Of a DNA stretch of 64,000 nt, positions 24,951 through 35,451 are shown piece after piece. The stretch's first letter is position 1; each line of letters begins with the position of its first letter. The position numbers and the translations under genes are program-made. The DNA is taken from the NCBI GenBank assembly GCA_018873245.2, contig JAEMBT020000001.1, forward strand, positions 6,662,220 through 6,726,219. Reading direction: 5' to 3'. This DNA is from Archegozetes longisetosus. Lineage: Eukaryota; Arthropoda; Arachnida; Sarcoptiformes; Trhypochthoniidae. Below the pieces are notes generated by a model. That model was not told the DNA's origin. It did no database searches and saw nothing but the letters and a program-made list of their open reading frames with translations.

Positions 24951-25377
24951 CAGAGTCGAGACTTTCCGGATCGTCCGGAATTTTTTAATGCGTGCAAATC
25001 GAACGAAAAAGATTTAAGAAACATCGATCAACTAATATTAAGAAAATTTTCAATTTTAATCTGGAAAAATACTTTTAATGACTTTATATGTATTTAAGTC
25101 TTAGGATTAAAATATTTATTATCAGATATGGTTAGTCTGAACACATATTTTAAGAAATAAGTAGCCTTAAGTTTACAAACAGGTTCATAACTGATTTAGT
25201 ATTAGTTAATTCAGCACTTTTCTTTCACTTGAGTATCTTTTCATTCATTTCTATTCTATTCTCTAAAAGTGAATGTATATTTTCCATTATTTAAATAAAT
25301 TTGCCGGAATTTACAGGAATTTATTGACATTTAGTCAGGAATTTGTCAATTATTTAGTCCGGAAAGTCTCGACTCTG
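24951..25377. mobile_element. 427-bp hAT-type MITE with perfect 8-bp target duplication
   Basis: The terminal inverted repeats CAGAGTCGAGACTTTCCGGA (24951-24970 and inverted at 25358-25377) are identical. GTGATGAG flanks both sides (24943-24950 and 25378-25385). An 8-bp duplication plus ends beginning CAG is the hAT signature. The interior carries further CCGGAATTT motifs near both ends and no coding sequence. Confidence 0.92.
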
Positions 25378-25787
25378 GTGATGAGTAATCAAATATACTT
25401 TTATAAGAGTATTTCTATATTATATTTTATTTTTATTAGTTACTAACATGCACTTAGGATTATTCGACACTACTTGCACATAAATCATTTATTTACGGAA
25501 ATGATTATCATTTTTTCAAAAAGTTATTCATTTTTGCAAACTTAAGATTCTGAAAACTTTAGTTTAATTTAAAAATTTAAACTTGAGGTTTTTATGGTTT
25601 GCTCAAATAAATCATTTTCTTAAATCATAAAAACCTTTTCCCTACAAACAACAAGAAATGCCCATAATTTAACTGATTTATTCTTACGGATAAGAAGTTT
25701 GTAATTACGCCTAGATAGAAAAATTACTCAATTAGGCTTAAATGTGAATATCAGTTTACGAGTCAATTTATTAAGTCATTAACAAAA

Positions 25788-26329
25788 ATGGCAAAACAAC
25801 TGTTGCTTACACTATCAGTTGCGTTTTTGTTACTTATACAATCACTCGCTATACCAACAAAACCAAACCAAAGACAGAAAACATCAGAAGATGATAATGA
25901 GGATAGCAGTTCAAGTGAGTCTTCACCTGAACCTTCATCTGAAGGTAGTTCTGGAGCAGTGGCTATTCAGGTAAATAACTAATCATTAATTAGTATTCAG
26001 TTAGAAGATATTACAGTTTTTTCGTAAAAATGTGTTATCTATTTGACTAACAGTTAGGTTCACAACAAGAACAACAAACAGGACAAGAAGTAGCGGAAAC
26101 AAAGAAAACTTCTGGAGTACAGCAGCAACAACAAGCTCAGCAACAGCTGGTTGCAGCTGTCGGTGGAAAGCATTATGTTCTTCAACAACAAGCACAACTC
26201 GGGCAACAACTTGCAAAGGCTGGAAAATCTTCTTCTGTGCAACAATTGGCTGACTCTCAGCAACAGGCCATTGCTGATGGAAATGCTTCCAAACAAGATG
26301 ATAATAAAGAGTCCTCCGATTCTGAATAA
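25788..26329 (+). CDS. Small secreted Gln-rich, acidic low-complexity protein
   Basis: There are two exons, 25788-25970 and 26054-26329 (intron GTAAAT...ACAG, phase 0), coding 152 residues. A signal peptide is clear (residues 1-21, a hydrophobic LLLTLSVAFLLLIQSLA ending before IPTKP). The mature protein has an acidic serine cluster (EDDNEDSSSSESSPEPSSEG, about 36-55) that would suit secretory-pathway kinase phosphorylation. A Gln-rich centre follows (runs of 3-5 Q), and the tail is acidic (KESSDSE). There are no cysteines in the mature part. I do not recognise a family. A structural role such as silk, cuticle, eggshell or a mineral-associated matrix is only a guess. It forms a tandem pair with the gene at 26882-27631, which has the same plan and orientation. 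Confidence 0.7.
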
Positions 26330-26881
26330 TTATTATTTTTATTTTATATGCAATTTTGCCTTAAATTTTATTAAAAATGAATTGTTTTGTTACTTTATTT
26401 GTGTCTTTAGTTATTTTTCCAATTTTTTGCTTAGTATGCATTTTAGTAAATTTACATATTTGGGAAGTACAAAATCATTACTTGATTTATATAGATTTTG
26501 GCAAAACTTGAGCATTATGTCAAGATGAATAATAATGAATTGAATTAATGAAAACTTTTAAAATCATTTCAACTTGTAAGAAGTAGAAGGATTCTCAAAA
26601 TTTATGTTTTGCTCAAAAATACATGTATTAATAGTTTCTCAGATAACTGCATAAGGCATTTCTGATTATCACTAGTTTAATGTAATTAAAAAGCCAGAAA
26701 ATTGATCTTCAAATTAAACTTATTATTCCTTTACCGTATGTTTTCCGCACCAAAAATGTAATTTAATATGAAGAGTACGCGCTTATAGTTAATCGAGAAA
26801 AAATTATAAGACGTATCACTTCTATACGAGTTAATCGTTGATTTTAACATCGAATAAGTCTACAAATAAAGTCAAATAAAA

Positions 26882-27631
26882 ATGAAACTTGTTTTGTTCT
26901 TAATGGTCATCATTTCAATATTTTTCTCTCTAGAAGCCAAAAAGTAGCTGCGAAGCAAACATTGGCTCAACAACAAGAATTAGCGGCTATTTCTTTAGGC
27001 AACGGCAGTACTGGTAGTCCACCAAAGGCTGCAAGTGCTGCGACTAAAGCTCCCAAAGCGAAAGTACTTAAAAAAGCAGCAACAACTGCAGCATCAGTAG
27101 CAACAGCCACCACCACAACAGTGGCTCCAGAACCTTCAGCAGCTGCAACTGAAGAAGAAGGCGTATCTCATTCTGAAGATGTATCATCATCTCCTGGTAT
27201 AGATTAAATAGATTTTTAGATAAAGTAAAACCTCATTACAATGAATTCAATTCTCTTGACTTTAAGATTCATTGTAACAAAACTTTAATATTGAATATAT
27301 TTTGATGTGATTTGTGGTAATTTTCTCGTTTTTAATAGTTGATGAAGAAGCAGCTGTGATTACTGAGGAAGTGACCACAACTGAGGCCCTAACTACAGAA
27401 GTAACAACCACAGCCCCAAAGAGATCAAGGAAGTTGAAAGCAGCACAAGAACAAGGAAACAATCAGAATATCGTTGCCGTTAAGAAAGGCTTAGGTGCTG
27501 TTTCTATACAGCAATCTGACAAACAGGCCCAGTCTATCAAGACTAGTGGTTCTGGGGCTAAGAAGGGAGCTCTCGCTGTGAAGCAGATACAAAAACAGTC
27601 CCAGTCAGTGTTCATTGAAGATCGTCGTTAA
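26882..27631 (+). CDS. Second secreted Gln/Ala-rich protein, with apparent 1-nt frameshift
   Basis: ATG at 26882 opens a signal peptide (MKLVLFLMVIISIFFSLEAK) in a good AAAA-ATG context, but the frame hits TAG at 26945. One base more in the A-run at 26939-26943 would join it to the open frame VAAKQTLAQQQELAAIS..., which continues to a splice donor after 27196. Exon 2 is 27339-27631 (phase 1, giving Val) with EEAAVITEEVTTTEALTTEV, a basic PKRSRKLKA segment and a Gln/Lys/Ser-rich end. The corrected length would be about 202 residues. No known family. The shift is either an assembly error in a homopolymer or a real inactivating change. An alternative start by splicing at 26933/26934 (TCTCTAG) would need an unseen upstream exon. 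Confidence 0.6.
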
Positions 27632-28313
27632 TGCAGTTTTATCATCTGTATTTTTTTAATTTTAATTTTATTGTGAATGAGGCTAGATTAGATTTTTGAA
27701 CCTAAATTCACTGTTAATCAGTTGATTGGGAATAAATGGGCTCTTAAATATCTTGCTTTTAAATTCATTATTTTTTGTCTGTATTCTGAGACTGATTTTT
27801 CATTTAAGTCTGAGTTTATATTTGAATTTTAAAATAGTTCATTTTTGAGTATTTATAGTGCATTCATTCCAATGAATCAATAAATTTCAACCTTCGACTA
27901 AAATTAAGCAAACATTAGATGTTTAAAGGTTATTCCCAATTTTTTTATAAGAATATTCATTGATTAAACATTTTTCACAACTATTTCTGATTACAGTATA
28001 TGCTATTATTCCAGATGTTACTATTAAATAACTTACTGTTAAAAACTAAATTGAATAAAGTAGAAAAATTCATATTTGATTCAGTCTATTAGCCGAAATT
28101 GAATATTCATTCCATTATATTTGTTACGAAATTACAATGGTTCGAAAATAATTATATCAGTGAGATTTATACCAAACTTATTCAACACTTGCCTAAATGC
28201 AAGACTGACTATTAGTACATTACTAGATGAACAACAAACTTCTAGTGTCAAAAATACTGTCAGACAAGAACAGACCTCATTGAGTTTTCCAAGTTTTGGA
28301 GCATTAAGGTGAA
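27632..28313. other. Intergenic, no feature seen
   Basis: AT-rich. AATAAA at 27731-27736 may end the transcript of the preceding gene. Confidence 0.45.
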
Positions 28314-29588
28314 AGGAGTTGGTCCAAAATATATGAGCATTTTTCCTAATCGCTCACCACGCCAATATGGGTATCAAATTAAAGCTTACGAAGAGTAAAA
28401 TCGAGAGCAAAAAGAATTATCAAAAATACGATGGCTGAAAGGAGATATGGATTTTTAAAGATTGATGTTTAAAAACAAAAGAGTGGTTCCACCTTATCTA
28501 TATAAAAACCCGAGATGGGTGGCACAAAAAATAAGTGGGCACCTCTAGCCACTTTAAAAAATCTGAGATGGGGAACAACAAGCTCACCTCCACGTGGTAC
28601 TCCCTGGGTTAGGGCTGTGCCAACTACCACGAGTAGTCGGGTAACTACTGACTACCAACTTTATGAGATACTCAGTAGTCACTCATTAACGATTACTCAT
28701 TCATTGACGGTTAACTCATAAGTAATCACGAGTAGTCACAACTACTTTTGTAAAGGTGACTATATGATGATTATCGTATAAGTTCCAATGATGAACACCG
28801 GAAATTACTGATTTTCTTATCAATGAATAAAGATTACGTTAATTAAAAATTTTAATTCGCGTGATAGTAAAACTAATTATTAAATATTTTGCAATTAGTA
28901 ATTACTATTCTCTTCATAAATCTTGTCAGTTACTTCTTAATAAGTGATTCCTTAAAAATCTTATTCGTAATATTTCATTAATGTAAACTTGTCAATTATT
29001 TTGCAAATTTTATTAAATTGCTTCTTTTATATTTTCTCTAGTGAGTAAATTTAAATAAATACTCATATTCAATGAATAATTGACTAGTTTTGAAAAACCC
29101 GTGACTACCTGAAAATACCTGCGACTATCTGTCAATGACTCATTAATGTAATCGTAGTCGGGAAAGTAGTCATGACTACTGACTACTTTTGGCAAAGTAG
29201 TCGATAGCTACTTTTTCCGGCACCGGCCTAGCCCTACCCTGGGTAATGCTAAAGAGCTTTTTGAATACATTTAATAATTATGGAATAAATAAAATATTAA
29301 ATACATTTAAATTCAATTTTTCAAAGGTGATCAAAATACTTTATAGTATCTATTAATAAGGTTTGCTTAATTATTTTTTTTTATAAAAAATATGGTTAAA
29401 ACGTTAATATTTTAATTTTTTATATATTTATCTTTAAATGTATATATCTCCTTGTTAAATGTCTTCTCAACCTTCACATTTTTGAAAAATTCTTTTTGTT
29501 TTCGATTCTACTCTTCATAAGCTTTAATCTGATACCCATACTGGCTTGGTGGGCGATTAGGAGAAATTGGACTAACTCCTTTTTTCTA
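28314..29588. mobile_element. Transposon with about 140-bp inverted ends, split by a nested hAT element
   Basis: 28314-28450 is the inverted counterpart of about 29455-29588; both contain CAATATGGGTATCAAATT or a close variant, and in one frame both read GYQIKAYEE then stop. Removing the nested element (28610-29236 plus one 8-bp copy) leaves about 640 bp, mostly terminal repeat. The family is not identified. Confidence 0.65.
28610..29236. mobile_element. 627-bp hAT-type non-autonomous element, nested
   Basis: The ends TAGGGCTGTGCC and (inverted) TAGGGCTAGGCC match, and the octamer CCCTGGGT is present exactly on both sides (28602-28609 and 29237-29244). The subterminal regions are packed with GTAGTC/GACTAC motifs in both orientations, as expected for transposase-binding repeats in hAT ends. 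The 60-residue minus frame at 29013-29195 is not recognisable. Confidence 0.88.
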
Positions 29589-30445
29589 AGCAAATAAAAT
29601 GATTTTGAATCAAAGAATCATATGATGAGCCTTTTCTTTATTTGCAAAACTGAATTTCAGAATAACTTTAGGTAAAATCTTTGACTCTCTGGAACTTGTT
29701 CATCCGGTAAACAGAATATTGTAATAAAGTCTAAGTTTCTTATTTAAACCTATATTGTAGTACTTTTGTAACAACCTATATTTCTAAACTCTAATTTTCA
29801 TAACTCATCTTATATGTCAACATTTATTGTTGATTTAAAGATTACTTTTTGATCGTATCAAAGAAATCTTCACATGCTTGTCTAAACTGTACAAATTATG
29901 AAGACAGCTAATAATAAGCATATCTCAACTTTTAAAACCTGCCTAATTATGTCATAGTTATACAATCTTTCAATCCTAGCTAAATGTGTTACTGACCTTA
30001 TAAGATTTAGCCTATCGTTGTAAAGTATCTTCCAACTTAACCCACCTATTGTTCCTTTAAAATGTCGTGTTTTTCCTAGATTTTTCGCTCTTTTCTCCTG
30101 TGTTAAAAATCCTGTGAAACTTTATGATATTTGTATTGTGGTTTTGTCATTATGTTTAATAAAGTGGTTATATTTTAAGTTTTGATTTCTTACACGCTCC
30201 TATAAAAGATTCCAGACTTTACAATATCATTCATCATTGGGAAGTTTTTCTTAGCTCAATTTATTAAGTTGTATACATTCGAGTATTCATTTCAAGTGAA
30301 AAAAACATTTTAAAAGTCAATTCAAGCATAATCACTTTGCATTTCACTTATTTAACCAACACATCAACAGATTACTGAATTGTTGTATACCAAAGATTCT
30401 TGTTGCGTGTGTGTGAATTGGGCTAAACGAATGTATATATATACA
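29589..30445. other. Intergenic, no feature seen
   Basis: AT-rich, without a supported gene. It ends in the (TA)n tract at about 30432-30443 that borders the next transposon. Confidence 0.45.
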
Positions 30446-32298
30446 CATTCCACGGTTCGTAACTAGGAGTGTTTGAACGCTTGTAGCTTGGTCAAAAATA
30501 GACCGATTTTAATGCGGTTTGTTTTAAAATGTAGAAAAATGAACAGAAATGTCATATCAAAAGTTCACCTTGCTATCTCAATAAATAAAAAATTCAGAAA
30601 TAAAAAACATAAGTTATTTAAAAAACGGTTATTTTTAACTTTTATTGTCACATACACTGTGTGTGACCTCCGAAGTCAATGTTTTGCGAAATGTAAACAA
30701 ACTCTTGAGTTCTGTTAATGTGATTTGCAAACAAATAATTTAATTTGATTGAGTTTCAAGTGATTTGCAATGCCGTTGACTAAAGAGGAAAGAGAGTTAA
30801 AGTTTCGGCGTTTCATTCAAATGAAATGGTCTGGACAGAAGTCATCGGTGATAATAAGAGAATTAGTTAAGTAATTAAAATGAATTTTATTTGTAGTCTA
30901 ATTAATAAATTATTGTTTTAGACATTAATAAGAATACGTTCACTGAATGGAATCGCATTGACGAGGAGAACGAGCTCTTCCTGTCCGTCAAACGAGGCCT
31001 AACTCAAGGAGAGCTCAAGAATACTACTCCAGAGGACGACCAGGCATTGCGAGCGATGGCTTTGGCAAACAATTGGAGTTCACTCAGCGATTTGCGGCAA
31101 TTACCAGAATTTCAAGAGAATCAGAGACTGGGAACAGTGTCAGACACAACATTAAGACTACGTCTGCGTTCATCTGGTATTAAATCTTTATTTATTAAAT
31201 ATAAAAATATTAATTTTTATTTAAATATTAAGGAGTGAGACGAAGAGTGGCCGCAATCAAGCAACGACTGCGAAAGTGGCACAAAGAGGCGCGACTGCGA
31301 TACGCCAACTTAATGATAGACTGGACTTTCGTGAACTGGGCTCACGTGATATTCATCGACGAATTTCACATCTCCAGCGCCAGAGGTGGTCGGCTTTGGG
31401 TATGGCGCGAAAACAACACCCGTTATGAAGAGCGCAACATTGCTGAAGTCAATGTCACGAACAGAGTGACTGTCTCTTTTGTGCTTTTGTAAGTGCTTAA
31501 TAAGTTTTAGAAAATAATTGTAAATTAATTTCTATTTATTTTAAAGCTTCAGTTTCCACGGCTTGGGAGAGCTCTACATCTTGGAGCGCACAAACACTCA
31601 AACGTATACAGAATTTCTTGAGGAGAAAGTTCTGCCTTATATCGATCAGCATTACGATGACGGCCACGTGTATCTGTTCCACGACAATCACCCGGTTCAC
31701 ACGTCTAATTTCGTGAGAGAGTGGACCAACACAAATATTGGAGCCGTTGAAGACTTTGTTATCCCACACCCGGCGTAATTATTGATTTATTTTAATTTAA
31801 TTTAATTCTAATTTTTATTATCAGTCTCTCGCCAGATCTTAACCCTACTGAGAATTTCGGGTCAATTCTCAAGGGATTAGTTCGCTCTGTCCGTCCAGTG
31901 ATTGACACGCGCGAAGACCTCGTGGCTGCACTCACCGGCGCTTTCGAGCAAATGCGTGGCCCGGGATGGCGTCAACTCTTCATCGATTTAGTTGAATCGA
32001 TGCCGAGGCGTTTGGCGGAAGTTACCGCTGCTAATGGTGGTCATACTCGATATTGAGTTTTAATTTCTAGTCATTATTAATTCAAATATTATTTAATATT
32101 TTCAAAAAAATTCATTTTCAATGTAACTTTTGCTTTAAAAATTAATTACTCTTTTGTGTCATGAGATAAAAATGAGAAATTTTGATATGACATTTCTGTT
32201 CAGTTTTTCTACATTTTAAAACAAACCGCATTAAAATCGGTCTATTTTTGACCAAGCTACAAGTGTTCAAACACTCCTAGTTACGAAGCGTGGAATGT
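30446..32298 (+). mobile_element. Tc1/mariner-type DNA transposon A (complete, about 1.85 kb)
   Basis: Inverted repeats of about 125 bp bound the element. The left end has CATTCCACGGTTCGTAAC (about 30446) and the right end is its inverted match (to about 32298). Both ends abut TATATA, consistent with TA target duplication, but the microsatellite makes the border uncertain by a few bases. It contains a five-exon transposase gene. A related element in inverse orientation begins about 12 bp further on. Confidence 0.85.
30770..32056 (+). CDS. Intron-containing Tc1/mariner transposase, D-38-E type
   Basis: The exons are about 30770-30866, 30922-31176, 31233-31488, 31547-31774 and 31825-32056, about 355 residues. 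Introns are 50-58 bp, AT-rich, and three of four have clean GT..AG. At the first junction the expected GT is TT (30867-30868), so splicing there may fail. The catalytic parts are VIFIDEFHIS (first Asp), YLFHDNHPVHTSNF (second Asp) and LSPDLNPTENFGSI (Glu). I count 38 residues between the second Asp and the Glu, versus 34 in classical Tc1. N-terminal helix-turn-helix segments precede them. The enzyme would cut and join the element's inverted ends. The C-terminus is ...GGHTRY. Apart from the doubtful splice site, all frames are open. Confidence 0.8.
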
Positions 32299-32308
32299 AT
32301 ATATATAC

Positions 32309-34240
32309 ACAATTTCAAAACTAACTGGGACACTTTAAATGGTTATAACTCTATAATGAGTAGAGCAATTTTAATGAAATTTTTTCAAAATAATCTAGAA
32401 ACATATAGAATTTTATTACAAGAGAAATCATTTAAATATCTCAATAAACCAAAAAGTTATAAAAGAAAAACGAGAAATTCATATTTGTTTAGATAATTAA
32501 TGGATAGATTTATAAAATAAAATACTTTTAACAAAGTATGTGTGAAAATAAATTAAATTCATGAAATTATAAATTAATATCAATTAATATCGTGTATAAC
32601 TTTCATTAGAATCGATCACTGTTTGCAATCGACGGGGCATTGAGTCAATCAAATTGATGAAATATTGACGCCAAGAAACATCTCCCATTTGTTCGTACAC
32701 ATGATTGAGTACTTCCAACAGTTGCTCATTTGAAGTGATGAGTGGGTTTTGGCTTTTGACTAACCCTTTGATCATACTGCCAACATTTTCCGTTGTATTC
32801 AAATCACTGGACAAACTATTTAAAAAACTATTAGATTTTATTTAAAATTATTAAAAATATTAAATACCTTGGATGAGGGATTACGAAATCCTGAACGTTT
32901 CCAATGTTCTCTTCAATCCATTCTTTTACATAATTTGATGTGTGCGCTCTGTGGTTGTCGTGAAGCAGCAACAAATTGCCGTCATCGTAATGTTGCTCAA
33001 TGTAAGGCAACATATGGTTCTCGAGAAACTGAGCATAGGTTTCTCTGTTGAGAGTCTCGATCACACACAAAGGACCCAAACCGTGAAATGAAAAGCTAGA
33101 AGAAAATAAATTTAAATAAAATTTAAACAAAATTTTAAATTACAATTAGTAACTCACAAAACAATAAATGAAAGATTGACTCGGTATGTGTGGTTCACGA
33201 GTGCAATATTGCGTTCCTCATAACGCGTGCCATTCATTCGCCACACATACGCCTTTCCGCGATCGCCACTTGAGATGCGAAACTCATCAATAAAAATGAC
33301 ACGTGACCAGTCGATGAGACTCCAATTAACGAATCCATTAGCGTAATGAAGTCGCCGTTCTTTGTGAGCCTCGAGAAGCCGTTCTTTAATGGCAGCCACA
33401 CGTCGCCTGAAGCCTAATTGAAATAAATTATTTAAAATTAAAAATTAATTTTTTATAATGTTGTAAAAATACTGTGTTCTTCCAAACGCCTCCTAATTGT
33501 TGAATTGGAAACAGTTGCGAGATTTGGGTTATCTTGAAATACATCCGTTTCCCGCAACTGATTGATGTCATCCCAATGGTGTTCAATCGCTAACACTTAC
33601 AGAGACTGGTCGTCGGCTTCATTCGTCATACGTGGGCGACCTCCAGGTCTGTCCACTGTCAGGAACGGCACATCATCGTCATCGATTCGCGCCCACCCAG
33701 TGTACGTATTTTTTACTGATTCCTTAATAAACAATTTAATTACAAAAAATAAATAAATAAAATCAATACTTACCGACTTCTCGACAAATTGCTTCTCGTC
33801 TCTTGTTTTGCGCTTTCAATTTAATGAAGTGCCGGAACATCATTTCCCGTTCCTGAATGGTTTTTGGCCGCCGGACATGATATGACACAAATTCACTCAA
33901 TTATAATAGCAATAATAACTATTAAACAAATGAATTGAAGACAATTTGTATTCAAAACGTAAAAAATACCATCAAAAATTACGTCTAATTAATTAATATA
34001 ATGAAAATTTTATTAAATTAAATGTGCAAATGTTCATTTATACAAGATATGAAACATATTTATTATAGATTTTGATATTTCCTTTAGTAAAATTTTTATT
34101 TTACAAGATATTATAATGATTCCAGATGCAAATAAATTCTATATGTTTACTGGTTATTTTGCAAAAAATTTGACTTAATTCGGTCAATCGGTTGAAAAGT
34201 TATATCAATTTAAAATGTCCCAGTTAGTTTTGAAATTGTG
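32309..34240 (-). mobile_element. Tc1/mariner-type DNA transposon B, sibling of A in opposite orientation
   Basis: The terminal inverted repeats share CACAATTTCAAAACTAACTG (left from 32309, right to about 34233) and continue for about 110 bp with moderate divergence. They differ completely from the ends of element A, yet the transposase is related with the same intron positions. Flanks are again TATATA-type. The 3' ends of A and B nearly touch. Confidence 0.82.
32584..33843 (-). pseudogene. Intron-containing Tc1/mariner transposase B, one internal stop
   Basis: Exons on the minus strand are 33774-33843, 33473-33715, 33158-33413, 32868-33095 and 32584-32815. The last three are exactly as long as in element A (256, 228, 232 nt), so intron positions are conserved. 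The catalytic motifs VIFIDEFRIS, LLLHDNHRAHTS and SSDLNTTENVGS are intact, again with 38 residues between the second Asp and the Glu. The frame is broken by TAA in exon 2, in the segment after EADDQSL. An in-frame GTG upstream of the first ATG (reading SYHVRRPKTIQERE before MMFRHF) suggests the original start was lost. Introns are 50-62 bp. I infer a recently dead copy of about 342 residues. Confidence 0.8.
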
Positions 34241-35451
34241 TGTATGTATATAATTAACGAACACTAAAAACACTACTAATATTGGTTAACGTATGGCCCA
34301 TTAATATTAAACTACTTTCCATTGTTGAAGACGACTTTTCATTTTGATACAAAATTACTTTTGCCTCCACTTATTTTCGTGGAATGGTAATGCTTTAGAT
34401 TTGCGTTTCGGCCATAACTTTTTCTTTATAGTATATTGAATATCGCGAGGAACTAATAATCACTAGAACTTTTGGTTGTTATGGGAACGAGTCTGTAAAG
34501 TCTTATTTGTCTAGAAGACAGGTTTCTATTACCGACCATTCTGTAAGATCCTGCGTTCGTCCCTAGGTTTAAGTGTTCGGATTCTTTTCGGTCTCCTTTC
34601 GACTATAATTCTTTGAAGCTTTTCAATGTTAAGTTATTGTTGAATTATCCGGTAATAGTTTTGATTCGATTATATTTGTTAGTACATTTTGTTTCTGATA
34701 AAAGATTTGAAAAATTTCGAAGTCAATTAGTTGAGGTGTTTCAGCATCTGAAATAAATTATTTCTGATTTATAAATTTTAGTTCATTTGAAATACAGCTT
34801 CATTCCTTAATATTCTGTAATAAATGAGAGATTTGCAATAAATTGTTATTTGATTAATTTAAAAACGTTTAGGTCTGGTGTTACTAAAATCATTTATTCC
34901 TCAGTAATCACAAGTTTATGAGCGAAAATGAAAATACAATGAGTGAAACTTTGTTAATTTGCCTAGAAACTTTGGCTTAAATATATGCTAAGCTTTGTTG
35001 CATTTATTGACTCATTTCCTAAAATTTCAGTTTCGCTGTAACACTTATTTCGTATAGCTTAAATAAGTAGAAATAAATTATTATAGCCATTCTAAACACA
35101 TGTACATTCTGTTATGGACAAAAAGTTTAAGACACTATTTTATTAAAATAATGAACAAACTACAACTTATAGAACGCTAAAAGATACGAAAGTGTAATAG
35201 ATAAAATATAATAGAATATAAAATTTTTTCAAAAATTGATAGAGTGTAAGATTAATATTAAAGTAGGATAGTTGTAATGATATCTAATATAAAGAAAATC
35301 AAAGAGTTGAAAATAATGTTATATAATGTTAAATTTAAGAGCTTAAATAATGCTACAATTAATTTTTTAAAAATTAACAGAAACTATAAACTTTTTAGTG
35401 TTTGAAGTATTAGAACGATTTGCTCCTAGAATGTTTTCGGAGTTCAAAAAC
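34241..35451. other. Intergenic, no feature seen
   Basis: AT-rich. It lies downstream of the minus-strand NB-ARC/TPR gene and holds no recognisable gene or element. Confidence 0.45.

Noticed and set aside
28515..28721. 68-residue plus frame MGGTKNKW...
   Set aside because: It crosses the border of the nested hAT element at 28610, so it is a chance join.
30473..30718. 81-residue frame inside transposon A
   Set aside because: It overlaps the terminal inverted repeat and precedes the real transposase start; no domain.
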